A DNA stretch of 64,000 nt from Burkholderia stabilis (GTDB taxonomy: Bacteria; Pseudomonadota; Gammaproteobacteria; Burkholderiales; Burkholderiaceae). The notes beneath the pieces were generated by a model that saw nothing but the letters and a program-made list of their open reading frames with translations, was not told the DNA's origin and searched no databases. Below, piece after piece: positions 56,006 to 64,000 of this stretch. Position 1 is the stretch's first letter; the number at the start of each line of letters is the position of its first letter. A program made the translations under genes and the position numbers. Where the stretch lies: contig NZ_CP016444.1 in assembly GCF_001742165.1 (NCBI RefSeq), positions 496,001 to 560,000 on the forward strand. The letters are read 5' to 3'.

Positions 56006-56020
56006 GGTGCAAGTTGCACC
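56006..56020. promoter_or_regulatory. Perfect 15-bp palindrome in the PucR/BVMO divergent region
   Basis: GGTGCAAGTTGCACC is a perfect inverted repeat (7-bp arms, one central base) 24 bases before the PucR ATG and about 100 bases before the BVMO start. Its position suggests an operator for the PucR protein or another regulator, perhaps controlling both genes. Confidence 0.55.
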
Positions 56021-56121
56021 AATTGTAGTCGCGTACTGTGCGTTCGACACCTTGTTTGAGCTAATTCGGTTGATAACAATAACGTCACATAGCGCATTTC
56101 GACGCGATCTGGAGACAAGCC

Positions 56122-57648
56122 GTGACCGTACACCCTCTTCCGTCCACCGAGCATGTGGATGTGCTCATCGTAGGCGCCGGCCTTTCCGGTATCGGCGTTG
56201 CGCGTCAACTCGAGACGGACCGCCCCGGCACGACGTACCTCATTCTGGAAGCGCGTGCCGCGACCGGCGGCACATGGGACCTGTTCCGTTATCCGGGCAT
56301 CCGCTCCGACTCGGACATGCATACCTATGGCTACGGTTTCAAGCCGTGGGCCGACAAGAAGGCGATCGCCGGAGCGGATGCGATCCTTTCGTACCTGAGA
56401 GAGACGGCAGCCGAATACGGGATCGATCGTCACATCCGCATGAATCACAAGGTGATCCAGGCAAGCTGGTCGAGTGCGCAGGCTCTGTGGAGCGTCGAAG
56501 TCGAGCGCCTCGATACCGGCGAACGCAAGACGATCCTGGCCAAGTGGTTCTTCAGCGCCGCGGGCTTCTATCGCCACGACGAAGGCTACACGCCGAAACT
56601 CGACGGGATCGAGAACTTCGGCGGCCCGGTGGTTCACCCGCAGCACTGGCCGGAAGATCTCGACTACAGCGGCAAGCGCGTGGTGGTGATCGGCAGTGGC
56701 GCGACTGCCGTCACGCTGTTGCCGGCGATGGCCGGCAAGGCCGGGCACGTGACGATGCTGCAGCGCACGCCGACCTACGTGGTGAGCCTGCCGTCGGAAG
56801 ACATCATTGCCAATACGCTGCGCAAGATCATGCCTCACAAGTGGGCCTACGCGATCGTGCGGCGGAAGAATGTCGCGATTTCCCGCTTCATCTGGCGCTT
56901 CTGCCGGTCGCGTCCGCAGGCTGCACGGCGCCTGATCCGCTACATGAACAAGCGCCAGTTGCCGAAGGATTATCCGGTCGACGTCCACTTCAACCCGCCG
57001 TACAACCCGTGGGACCAGCGCCTGTGCGCGGTGCCGGACGGTGATCTCTTCAAGTCGATCCGCGATGGCCGCGCGTCGGTCGTGACGGACCGCATCAAGA
57101 CCTTCACGGAAACGGGCATCGTGCTTGAATCCGGGCAGACATTGCCCGCCGATATCATCGTCACGGCGACCGGGCTCAGCGTCAGGTTCTTCGGCGGGAT
57201 CAAGCTGACGGTCGACGGCGAACCGGTCGATCTCCACAGCAAGGTGGCTTTCAAAGGCATGATGCTCAGCGGCGTGCCGAATTTCGGGTTCTCGATCGGC
57301 TATACGAATTCGTCGTGGACGATGAAGGTCGGGCTGCTGGCCGAACACTTCTGCCGTTTGCTGACGCATATGGAGCGCGGCGGCTACGCGGTCTGCATGC
57401 CTGAATTGCCGGACAGCGATATGCCGACGCGCCCGTTGCTCGATTTCGGTGCCGGGTACGTGCAGCGCGCGATCGGCGGCCTGCCGCGTCAGGGCCCCGG
57501 CACGCCGTGGATCATGTCGATGGACTATCACGTCGATGTCAAGATCCTGCGGCATGGCCCGATCGAAGATCCGTGCCTGCGCTTCCGGTATGCGCAGGCA
57601 GCGGGCGGAACGGATCGCGTCGTGGCCCGTCGGGCCGTCGGAGCCTGA
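56122..57648 (+). CDS. Baeyer-Villiger monooxygenase (type I)
   Basis: A 508-residue flavoprotein. The FAD motif VLIVGAGLSGIGVARQL is at about 14-30, and the BVMO fingerprint FxGxxxHxxxWP is exact at 166-177 (FGGPVVHPQHWP), distinguishing it from ordinary FMOs, which have Phe/Tyr instead of Trp. A second Rossmann motif (VVVIGSGATAVTLL) at about 190 binds NADPH. The enzyme inserts oxygen next to a ketone to give an ester or lactone. GGAGACAAGCC precedes the GTG start. A hydrolase starts two bases after its stop, matching the known pairing of BVMOs with esterases. Confidence 0.92.
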   Translation: MTVHPLPSTEHVDVLIVGAGLSGIGVARQLETDRPGTTYLILEARAATGGTWDLFRYPGIRSDSDMHTYGYGFKPWADKKAIAGADAILSYLRETAAEYGIDRHIRMNHKVIQASWSSAQALWSVEVERLDTGERKTILAKWFFSAAGFYRHDEGYTPKLDGIENFGGPVVHPQHWPEDLDYSGKRVVVIGSGATAVTLLPAMAGKAGHVTMLQRTPTYVVSLPSEDIIANTLRKIMPHKWAYAIVRRKNVAISRFIWRFCRSRPQAARRLIRYMNKRQLPKDYPVDVHFNPPYNPWDQRLCAVPDGDLFKSIRDGRASVVTDRIKTFTETGIVLESGQTLPADIIVTATGLSVRFFGGIKLTVDGEPVDLHSKVAFKGMMLSGVPNFGFSIGYTNSSWTMKVGLLAEHFCRLLTHMERGGYAVCMPELPDSDMPTRPLLDFGAGYVQRAIGGLPRQGPGTPWIMSMDYHVDVKILRHGPIEDPCLRFRYAQAAGGTDRVVARRAVGA

Positions 57649-57650
57649 TC

Positions 57651-58607
57651 ATGACGATCCACGCCATGGAAGAGATCCAGGACGCGTTCTGCGATCTGTC
57701 GAGCGGAGTGCGCCTCTGCTATCGCACCTACGGGCCCGACGACGGCGAGCCGTTGCTGCTGATCGCGGGCATGACGCTGCAGTTGACTTTCTGGCCGCCT
57801 GCGCTGATCGGCGCGCTGATTCAATGCGGCTATCGCGTGATCGTGTTCGACAATCGCGATGTCGGGCGCTCGTCCCGCATCCCGCTGCCGGGGCCGAGTG
57901 TGCTCCAGCAATTCCTGCGCCGGCCCGTCAAGGACGGCTACGACCTGAATGACATGGCGCAGGACACGATTGGCTTGCTCGACAGCCTGCAGGTGGCGCG
58001 CGCGCATGTCGTCGGCATGTCGATGGGCGGCATGATCGGCCAGGTGCTCGCCGCGGGCTATCCGCAACGCGTGCTGTCGCTCACCTCCATCATTTCCACG
58101 ACCGGCGCGCGCGAGGTCGGACAGCCGGCCATGTCCAGCATGCTGATGCTGACCGCGCCGCCGCCGCGCACGCGCGAAGCGGCGGTGGAGCAGTACAGCC
58201 GCATCATGGCCCACATCGGCACGCAGGCGTATCCCGCGGATGACGTCGCACGACGCGCGTACGCGGCCCAGGCGTGGGATCGCGGCCAGCAGGCGCGCGA
58301 CCATGAGAGCACGACCCGCCAGATCGGCGCGATCATCAATTCAGGAGACCGGACCGACGAACTCCGGCGAATCCAGGCGCCGACGCTGGTCGTGCACGGC
58401 GATCGCGACCTGCTGGTCGCGCCAAGCGGCGGCGTCGCGACCGCCGCAGCCATCGCGGGTGCCGACATGGTCACGGTGCGCGGCATGGGGCATGACATTC
58501 CCGATGGCGTCGTGCCGCTGCTGACGAGTCTGATCGATGGTCATATCCGGCGCCGTGCGACACGCGCTACCGCGGAACCCGTACGCGCCGGCAGGCACAT
58601 TGCGTGA
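57651..58607 (+). CDS. Alpha/beta-fold hydrolase (probable ester hydrolase)
   Basis: A 318-residue alpha/beta hydrolase: oxyanion region LLLIAGMTLQLTFWP, FDNRDVGRSSR, the nucleophile elbow GMSMGG near residue 125, an acid near PTLVVHGDRDLLV, and the catalytic His in MGHDIPDG. The frame is open from 57507, but the ATG at 57651 follows CGGAG by 7 bases and lies two bases after the BVMO stop, so the pair is translationally coupled. It probably cleaves the ester or lactone formed by the BVMO into an alcohol and an acid. Confidence 0.9.
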   Translation: MTIHAMEEIQDAFCDLSSGVRLCYRTYGPDDGEPLLLIAGMTLQLTFWPPALIGALIQCGYRVIVFDNRDVGRSSRIPLPGPSVLQQFLRRPVKDGYDLNDMAQDTIGLLDSLQVARAHVVGMSMGGMIGQVLAAGYPQRVLSLTSIISTTGAREVGQPAMSSMLMLTAPPPRTREAAVEQYSRIMAHIGTQAYPADDVARRAYAAQAWDRGQQARDHESTTRQIGAIINSGDRTDELRRIQAPTLVVHGDRDLLVAPSGGVATAAAIAGADMVTVRGMGHDIPDGVVPLLTSLIDGHIRRRATRATAEPVRAGRHIA

Positions 58608-58776
58608 GCCGGCTCGCTTGCGGCAGGCGATCCGCGCGTGACGCCGGGACGCAGCGCTCACGCCATCGCCGGCCACCGAACCGGCCCGTCGCCGCGTGAG
58701 AACCAGGAACATTTTGCAAGCCGCTTGTCGTCGTGACGCGACGCGATCGCACGATCGACAAGCCGGAGGAGACACC

Positions 58777-60198
58777 ATGCATCAAGGCTACCCAACCGAC
58801 CTTGCAGCGCGCTTCGAGCGCCAGCGCCGCGCTTTCGCACTGGAGCCGAACCCGGCGCTGGCCACCCGGCTGGCGCGCCTCGAACGGCTTGCTGCGTGGC
58901 TCGATACGCACGAGCACGACATCGTATGCGCCATCGACGCCGATTTTCAGGGCCGCTCGGCTCACGAGACGCGGCTGGCGGAGGTGTTCATCGTGCGCGC
59001 CGGTATCAGGCACGCGCGCCGGCACCTGAAGCACTGGATGCGGGCGCGCCGCGTGCCGACCGCGCTGCATTTCCGTCCCGGCTACAACCGGCTCGTGCCG
59101 CAACCGCTGGGCGTGACGGGCATCATCTCGCCGTGGAACTACCCGCTGCAGCTTTCGCTCGGGCCGGCACTCGCGGCGCTCGCCGCCGGCAATCGCGTAT
59201 TGATCAAGCCGTCCGAGCTTACGCCGGCGCTCTCCGACCTGCTCGTGTCGATGGCGCGCGAGACCTTTGCGCCGGACGAGCTGGACGTCGTGGTGGGCGA
59301 CGTCGAACTGGGCAAGGCGTTTGCCGGCCTGCCGTTCGATCACCTGTTCTTCACCGGTTCGACCCAGGTGGGGCGTGTCGTCGCACAGGCGGCCGCGGCC
59401 AACCTGACGCCCGTGACGCTCGAGCTCGGCGGCAAATCGCCGGCCATCCTCGATGCGTCGTGCAACGTCGCGATTGCCGCGCAGCGCATCGCGTTCGGCA
59501 AGCTGCTCAACGCGGGCCAGACCTGCGTCGCGCCCGATTACCTGCTCGTGCCCACCGGAATGGCCGACCGTGTCGCGTCGCAGCTGTCGCGGGCCGTCGC
59601 GCGCCTGTATCCGACGCTCGCCGCCAATCCCGACTACACGGCCATCATCAGCGCACGCCACCGCGCACGCCTCGCCGACATGGTCGACGAAGCACGTCGC
59701 GCGGGCGCGCGCATCCTCGAAGTCAACCCGGCCGGCGAATCGTTCGGCACGTCGTCGCGAAAATTCGCGCCCACGATCGTGGTCGGCGCGCCGGCTGATA
59801 CGCGGCTGATGAACGAAGAGATCTTCGGCCCCGTTCTGCCGATCGTCGAATACGCGAATCTCGACGATGCGCTGGCCTACATTCAGGACCGCGCGCGTCC
59901 GCTGGCGCTGTACTGGTTCGGCGAAGACGCGTCGCGCCGCGATCGCGTGTTGCGCGAGACGGTGTCCGGCGGCGTCACGATCAACGACTGCCTGTGGCAC
60001 CTGGTGCAAGAAAACCAGCCGTTCGGCGGCGTCGGGCAGAGCGGCATGGGCGCCTATCACGGGCAGTGGGGCTTCGACACCTTCAGCAAACTGAAGCCGG
60101 TGTTTCACCAGACCCGCTTGAACGGCGCCGTGCTGTTCCATCCGCCGTACGGTCGTGTCTTCGATTTGCTGCTGCGCACGCTGTCGCGTCTCGCGTGA
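58777..60198 (+). CDS. Coniferyl aldehyde dehydrogenase-type ALDH
   Basis: A 473-residue aldehyde dehydrogenase without the usual N-terminal extension, as in the coniferyl-aldehyde/fatty-aldehyde branch. The general base Glu is in ELGGKSPAI, the catalytic Cys in NAGQTCVAPDY, and the cofactor region FTGSTQVGRVV precedes them. The hydrophobic C-terminus (AVLFHPPYGRVFDLLLRTLSRLA) may touch the membrane. It oxidises an aldehyde to the acid with NAD(P)+. GGAGGAGACACC precedes the ATG at 58777. The GMC dehydrogenase gene follows after 29 bases and would supply the aldehyde. Confidence 0.92.
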   Translation: MHQGYPTDLAARFERQRRAFALEPNPALATRLARLERLAAWLDTHEHDIVCAIDADFQGRSAHETRLAEVFIVRAGIRHARRHLKHWMRARRVPTALHFRPGYNRLVPQPLGVTGIISPWNYPLQLSLGPALAALAAGNRVLIKPSELTPALSDLLVSMARETFAPDELDVVVGDVELGKAFAGLPFDHLFFTGSTQVGRVVAQAAAANLTPVTLELGGKSPAILDASCNVAIAAQRIAFGKLLNAGQTCVAPDYLLVPTGMADRVASQLSRAVARLYPTLAANPDYTAIISARHRARLADMVDEARRAGARILEVNPAGESFGTSSRKFAPTIVVGAPADTRLMNEEIFGPVLPIVEYANLDDALAYIQDRARPLALYWFGEDASRRDRVLRETVSGGVTINDCLWHLVQENQPFGGVGQSGMGAYHGQWGFDTFSKLKPVFHQTRLNGAVLFHPPYGRVFDLLLRTLSRLA

Positions 60199-60227
60199 CC
60201 TCCGAATCCTGTATCGAGAGAAATGCC

Positions 60228-61898
60228 ATGAATCATCAGTTCGACTACATCGTCGTGGGCGGAGGCTCAGGCGGCAGCGTGGTAGCAGGGCGCCTGACCG
60301 AAGACCCGAACACCACCGTCTGCCTGCTGGAAGCGGGAGGCAGCGGCAACGACATGGCGATCAACATCCCGGCCGGCACGGTCGCGATGTTGCCGACCCG
60401 CCTCAACAACTGGGCGTTCGACACGGTGCCGCAGCGCGGGCTCGGCGGGCGCGTCGGCTATCAGCCGCGCGGCAAGGCGCTGGGCGGTTCGTCCGCGATC
60501 AACGCGATGGTCTACATTCGCGGCCACCGCAGCGACTACGACACGTGGGCTGCGCTCGGCAATCCCGGCTGGTCGTATGACGAAGTGCTGCCTTACTTTC
60601 GTCTGAGCGAGCACAACGAGCGCATCAACGACGAGTGGCACGGCCAGGACGGCCCGCTGTGGGTCAGCGACCTGCGTTCCGACAACCCGTTCCAGGCGCG
60701 CTTCCTGACGGCTGCCCGCCAGGCCGGCCTGCCGCTGACGGACGATTTCAACGGCGCGCAGCAGGAAGGCGTCGGCATCTACCAGGTCACGCAGAAGCAG
60801 GGCGAGCGGTGGAGCGCGGCGCGCGGCTATCTGTTCCCGCACCTCGGCAAACGCGCCAATCTCGCCGTCGAGACGCACGCGCAGGTCCGGCGCATCCTGT
60901 TCGAGGGCAAGCGTGCGGTGGGTGTGGAAGTGCTGCAGAAAGGCACGCTGAAGACATTTCGCGCCCGGCGCGAGGTGGTGCTGGCAGCGGGCGCGCTGCA
61001 GACGCCGCAACTGCTGATGCTGTCCGGTATCGGCCCGAAGGGCGAGCTCGCGCGCGTCGGCATCGAGACGCTGCACAATCTGCCCGGCGTGGGCCGCAAC
61101 CTGCAGGATCACCCCGACTTCATCTTCAGCTACCGCACGCGCAGCCTCGATACGATGGGCATCTCGCTGGGCGGCAGCGCGCGAATGCTGCGCGAGATCA
61201 TGCGCTTTCGCCGTGAACGGCGCGGCATGCTGACGTCGAATTTCGCCGAAGGCGGCGCGTTCCTGAAGACGCAACCGGGCCTCGACGCGCCCGACATCCA
61301 GCTGCATTTCCTGGTGGCGCTGGTCGACGACCACGCGCGACGCATGCACCTGGGTCACGGGCTGTCCTGCCACGTGTGCCTGCTGCGCCCGCGCAGCCGC
61401 GGCTCGGTCACGCTGCTCAACCGCGACCCGGCTGCCGCGCCGCTGATCGACCCCGCGTTCCTCGACGATCCGCGGGATCTGGAGGACATGGTGGCGGGCT
61501 TCAAGATCACGCGCAGCCTCATGAATGCGCCCGCGCTCGCGGAGTGGATCACGCGGGACATGTTCACGCGCGACGTGCACAGCGACGACGAGATCCGGGC
61601 CGTGCTGCGCAAGCGCACGGATACCGTCTATCACCCGGTCGGCACATGCCGCATGGGGCAGGACGCGATGGCCGTGGTCGATCCGCAGTTGCGTGTACAT
61701 GGCATCGACGGGCTGCGCATCGTCGATGCATCGGTGATGCCGACACTGATCGGCGGCAACACCAATGCGCCCACCATCATGATCGCGGAGAAGGCGGTCG
61801 ACATGATGCGCGGCGTGAGCCGCGTGGCGCCCGCGGTGCGCACGGCAGCGGTGGAAACGCGCCGGTTCACGACGTCGGGCATCGCGGCCGGCCGATAG
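60228..61898 (+). CDS. GMC-family alcohol/choline dehydrogenase
   Basis: A 556-residue GMC oxidoreductase: FAD motif VVGGGSGGSVVAGRLTE (about 8-24), EAGG, the GMC signature around PRGKALGGSSAINAMVYIRG (about 78-97), GALQTPQLLMLSGIG, and the catalytic His/Asn region YHPVGTCRMG with NTNAPTIMIAEKA at the end. The family oxidises primary alcohols (choline, glycols, aliphatic and aromatic alcohols) to aldehydes. The ATG at 60228 is used; the open frame from 59994 overlaps the ALDH gene in another frame. It links ester cleavage to the ALDH and is followed by a structured spacer (61900-61952). Confidence 0.92.
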   Translation: MNHQFDYIVVGGGSGGSVVAGRLTEDPNTTVCLLEAGGSGNDMAINIPAGTVAMLPTRLNNWAFDTVPQRGLGGRVGYQPRGKALGGSSAINAMVYIRGHRSDYDTWAALGNPGWSYDEVLPYFRLSEHNERINDEWHGQDGPLWVSDLRSDNPFQARFLTAARQAGLPLTDDFNGAQQEGVGIYQVTQKQGERWSAARGYLFPHLGKRANLAVETHAQVRRILFEGKRAVGVEVLQKGTLKTFRARREVVLAAGALQTPQLLMLSGIGPKGELARVGIETLHNLPGVGRNLQDHPDFIFSYRTRSLDTMGISLGGSARMLREIMRFRRERRGMLTSNFAEGGAFLKTQPGLDAPDIQLHFLVALVDDHARRMHLGHGLSCHVCLLRPRSRGSVTLLNRDPAAAPLIDPAFLDDPRDLEDMVAGFKITRSLMNAPALAEWITRDMFTRDVHSDDEIRAVLRKRTDTVYHPVGTCRMGQDAMAVVDPQLRVHGIDGLRIVDASVMPTLIGGNTNAPTIMIAEKAVDMMRGVSRVAPAVRTAAVETRRFTTSGIAAGR

Positions 61899-61899
61899 G

Positions 61900-61952
61900 G
61901 TGAAAGTCCGATCACGGTGAAAGTCGGATTGTCATCTGCGTCGGACTTTCAC
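61900..61952 (+). repeat. Competing inverted and direct repeats after the GMC gene
   Basis: GTGAAAGTCCGA (61900-61911) is repeated with one change as GTGAAAGTCGGA (61917-61928), and both can pair with TCGGACTTTCAC (61941-61952): the first perfectly over 12 bp, the second with one mismatch. The RNA can therefore form two mutually exclusive hairpins. It starts two bases after the GMC stop and ends 92 bases before the CoA ligase ATG. Confidence 0.65.
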
Positions 61953-62044
61953 GCGACCAAGCGAATGCGTGCATGCAGCGTCGGGACGACGCGTCCCGTC
62001 GATGCCATTTATCACCCGCAGTTTTGACGAAGAGTTGCCGAATC

Positions 62045-63736
62045 ATGTCTGCCATCCGATCGCCATTCTGGCCCGCGCATCTGGCCGCGCATCAGGTGCC
62101 GCCCGCGACCAACCTGTTTCGTCACGTGGAGGCCGCGGCGGCGCGTCATCCCGACAAGCCGTTCATTCTTTTCTATGACACGCCGGTCTCGTTCGCGCGC
62201 TTCCAGCGTGAAGCCGAGCACGTGGCAGGCTTCCTGCAGCAACGGTGCGGGGTGAAAGCGGGTGACCGCGTGCTGCTGTACATGCAGAACAGCCCGCAAT
62301 GGATGATCGCGTACTACGGCATCCTGCGTGCGAACGCGGTGGTCGTTCCGGTCAATCCGATGAACATGACCGACGAGCTGGCGCATTACATCGAGGATAG
62401 CGGTGCGAGCACGGCGTTCGTCGCGCAGGACCTGTATCCGCGCATCGCGCCGCTCGTGGGCGGCGCGAGTGGCCTCGCGAACGTCGTCGTGGCGACGTAT
62501 GGCGACTACGTGGCGCAACCTTCGGCCGTCGCGTTGCCCGATTTCGTGGCTGCGCCGCGCCACGTCGACGGGCCGGGCGTGGTCCACTGGCGCGATGCGC
62601 TCGCTGCGGAACTGGCGCCGGGCGAACTGACGGCGGGCCCGGACGACATCTGCCTGATGCCCTACACGTCCGGCACGACGGGCAAGCCGAAAGGCTGCGT
62701 GCATACGCATCGAAGCGTCATGTGTACGGCGGCGGGCTTCGTCGACTGGTTCGACGATCCTGAAGACGCGATCCACCTGGCGGTGCTGCCGCTGTTCCAT
62801 GTCACCGGCATGCAGGGCGGGCTGAACGGCCCGCTGTACCGCGGGTCGACCGTCGTCGTGCTGCCGAGATGGGACCGCGATGCCGCGGGCCGCGCGATCG
62901 GCCGCAACCGCGTATCGGTATGGCAGTCGATCTCGACGATGATGGTGGATTTCCTGTCGAATCCGAACTTGCAGGAATACGACCTGTCGAGCCTGCGCTC
63001 GTTGCGCGGCGGTGGCGCGGCAATGCCGGACGCGATCGCCCGGAAGCTCAAGGACGCGGTCGGGCTCGATTACGTCGAAGGCTACGGGATGTCGGAAACG
63101 ATTGCCGCGACGCACATCAATCCGCCGGCACGCCCCAAGCCGCAGTGTCTCGGCATTCCGGTGTTCGACGTCGATGCGCGGATCGTCGATCCGATTACGT
63201 TCCAGCCGGTGCCGCAAGGGGAGGTGGGCGAGATCGTCATGAATGCGCCGCAACTGATGCAAGGGTACTGGCGCAATCCGGATGCTACGAGGGACGCGTT
63301 CGTCGAGATCGACGGCAAGCGCTTCCTGCGCACCGGCGACCTCGGCCGCGTCGATGCGGACGGCTATTTCTTCATGGCCGACCGGCTGAAGCGGATGATC
63401 AACGCATCGGGCTACAAGGTGTGGCCGGCCGAAGTCGAGACGATGATGTACCGCCATCCGGCGATCAAGGAAGTGTGCGTGATCGGCACGCGCAGCGCGC
63501 ATCGAGGCGAGACCGTCAAGGCATTCGTCGTGCTGGACCCGGCATACCCCGACGGGGTGACGCCCGACGACGTGATTGCATGGGTGCGCGATCATATGGC
63601 GTCCTACAAGGTTCCGCGAATCGTCGAATTCGTCGATGCGCTGCCGAAATCCGGATCCGGGAAGATCATGTGGCGGGAACTGCAGGAAAGGGAAGAGGCC
63701 GCGACAGCCGCGGCTCAAGGCAACGCAGTGGTGTGA
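62045..63736 (+). CDS. AMP-forming acyl-CoA ligase (long/medium-chain type)
   Basis: A 563-residue adenylate-forming enzyme with all core motifs: the P-loop YTSGTTGKPKG (about 205-215), GYGMSET, the hinge region FLRTGDLGRVDADGYFFM, DRLKRMINASGYKVWP, and the terminal PKSGSGKIMWREL lysine. It couples an acid to CoA with ATP, so the acid from the ALDH step can enter beta-oxidation. The ATG at 62045 is chosen as it gives the normal N-terminus; the open frame starting at 61973 has no ribosome site. The repeats at 61900-61952 lie between it and the GMC gene. Confidence 0.92.
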   Translation: MSAIRSPFWPAHLAAHQVPPATNLFRHVEAAAARHPDKPFILFYDTPVSFARFQREAEHVAGFLQQRCGVKAGDRVLLYMQNSPQWMIAYYGILRANAVVVPVNPMNMTDELAHYIEDSGASTAFVAQDLYPRIAPLVGGASGLANVVVATYGDYVAQPSAVALPDFVAAPRHVDGPGVVHWRDALAAELAPGELTAGPDDICLMPYTSGTTGKPKGCVHTHRSVMCTAAGFVDWFDDPEDAIHLAVLPLFHVTGMQGGLNGPLYRGSTVVVLPRWDRDAAGRAIGRNRVSVWQSISTMMVDFLSNPNLQEYDLSSLRSLRGGGAAMPDAIARKLKDAVGLDYVEGYGMSETIAATHINPPARPKPQCLGIPVFDVDARIVDPITFQPVPQGEVGEIVMNAPQLMQGYWRNPDATRDAFVEIDGKRFLRTGDLGRVDADGYFFMADRLKRMINASGYKVWPAEVETMMYRHPAIKEVCVIGTRSAHRGETVKAFVVLDPAYPDGVTPDDVIAWVRDHMASYKVPRIVEFVDALPKSGSGKIMWRELQEREEAATAAAQGNAVV

Positions 63737-63782
63737 CTGACCCGCGACGCGTTACGCGTCGACCTGGATGAAGCAGCCATGA

Positions 63783-63852
63783 GGGAAGTTCCTCATGTGT
63801 TGCGTTGATTTTATGTTTGTCATGACGACCTATCATTGTTAATGTGAACTAC
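63783..63852 (+). promoter_or_regulatory. Island promoter element, copy D
   Basis: A GAGGGAAGTTCCTC dyad (GGG at 63783), a T-rich stretch, CGACCTATCATTGTTA at 63826-63841 and AACTAC ending at 63852. The distance from GGG to ACC is 45 bp, as in copies A-C. It lies 100 bases before the truncated gene at 63953. Confidence 0.6.
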
Positions 63853-63952
63853 CAATCGGACGGCCCGGTTTGCGAAGTCGTCCGATCGGGTCGGTCACTG
63901 TTATCGAAGGGTTCCCTGCGCGGGAGCCGGACATGGTGTACGGAGAAAGAGA

Positions 63953-64000
63953 ATGAGGAACGATTCATACAAGGTCATGCGCTTCACGGCATGGAGCGCG
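63953..64000 (+). CDS. Start of an unidentified gene, cut by the window end
   Basis: Only 16 codons are present, MRNDSYKVMRFTAWSA. GGAGAAAGAGA directly before the ATG is a good ribosome site. The N-terminus could be the start of a signal peptide or a membrane protein but nothing can be assigned. Promoter element copy D is upstream, so it belongs to the same presumed regulon. Confidence 0.6.
   Translation, partial: MRNDSYKVMRFTAWSA

Noticed and set aside
56072..56092. Possible reversed copy of the island palindrome before the BVMO gene
   Set aside because: GATAACAAT matches one half, but the palindrome would be 14 rather than 16 bp and the GGG/CCC dyad is missing.

Overview
This is a high-GC chromosomal window that reads like Burkholderia, probably the B. 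cepacia complex. That assignment is an inference from base composition, dense GC-biased coding, and the mix of reductive pyrimidine degradation, RND efflux, pqi and large accessory catabolic clusters. I see no rRNA, tRNA, IS element, phage gene, CRISPR array or replication origin. Both ends cut genes.

Region 1 (1-2.8 kb) is the end of a CoA-activation and beta-oxidation operon: acyl-CoA synthetase, SDR 3-hydroxyacyl-CoA dehydrogenase and thiolase, closed by a strong terminator. Region 2 (2.8-14.5 kb) is a complete pyrimidine salvage and degradation locus. A divergent RutR-type TetR regulator faces N-carbamoyl-beta-alanine amidohydrolase, preT, preA, an NCS1 base permease, dihydropyrimidinase, a NupC nucleoside permease, deoA and cdd. 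Nucleosides are imported, deaminated and phosphorolysed, and the free base is reduced, ring-opened and decarbamoylated. A palindrome in the divergent promoter region is the likely regulator site.

Region 3 (14.5-25 kb, mostly minus strand) holds a lone Rieske oxygenase, an exported methionine-sulfoxide repair operon (msrB, dipZ, msrA), an FMN glutamate-synthase-like protein, and a pqi operon in which PqiA is encoded as two half-size genes. Region 4 (25-33.5 kb) is an RND tripartite efflux operon bracketed by its response regulator and its histidine kinase (BaeSR-like). The same triple direct repeat, resembling the E. coli BaeR box, lies about 60 bp upstream of both the efflux operon and the pqi operon, so the two probably form one envelope-stress regulon.

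Region 5 (34-64 kb) is an accessory catabolic island and the most novel part. It contains two paralogous copies of an unusual module: a Tat-exported flavin amine oxidase, a membrane-anchored c4-type cytochrome and a roughly 7-TM protein of unknown function. These are followed by a PhyH-type dioxygenase, a Rid-family protein lacking the usual catalytic Arg, and an envelope set (DUF1329, DUF1302, MMPL/RND permease, small exported protein, Ycf48-like protein). Then come a DAO-family oxidoreductase, TetR and PucR regulators, and a coherent Baeyer-Villiger route (BVMO, alpha/beta hydrolase, coniferyl-aldehyde-type dehydrogenase, GMC alcohol dehydrogenase, acyl-CoA ligase). Four transcription units in the island share one promoter-proximal element, a GGG/CCC dyad followed 44-45 bp later by a 16-bp imperfect palindrome, which suggests a common regulon. 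I infer that the island oxidises a hydrophobic amine, alcohol or ketone substrate; the actual compound cannot be read from sequence.
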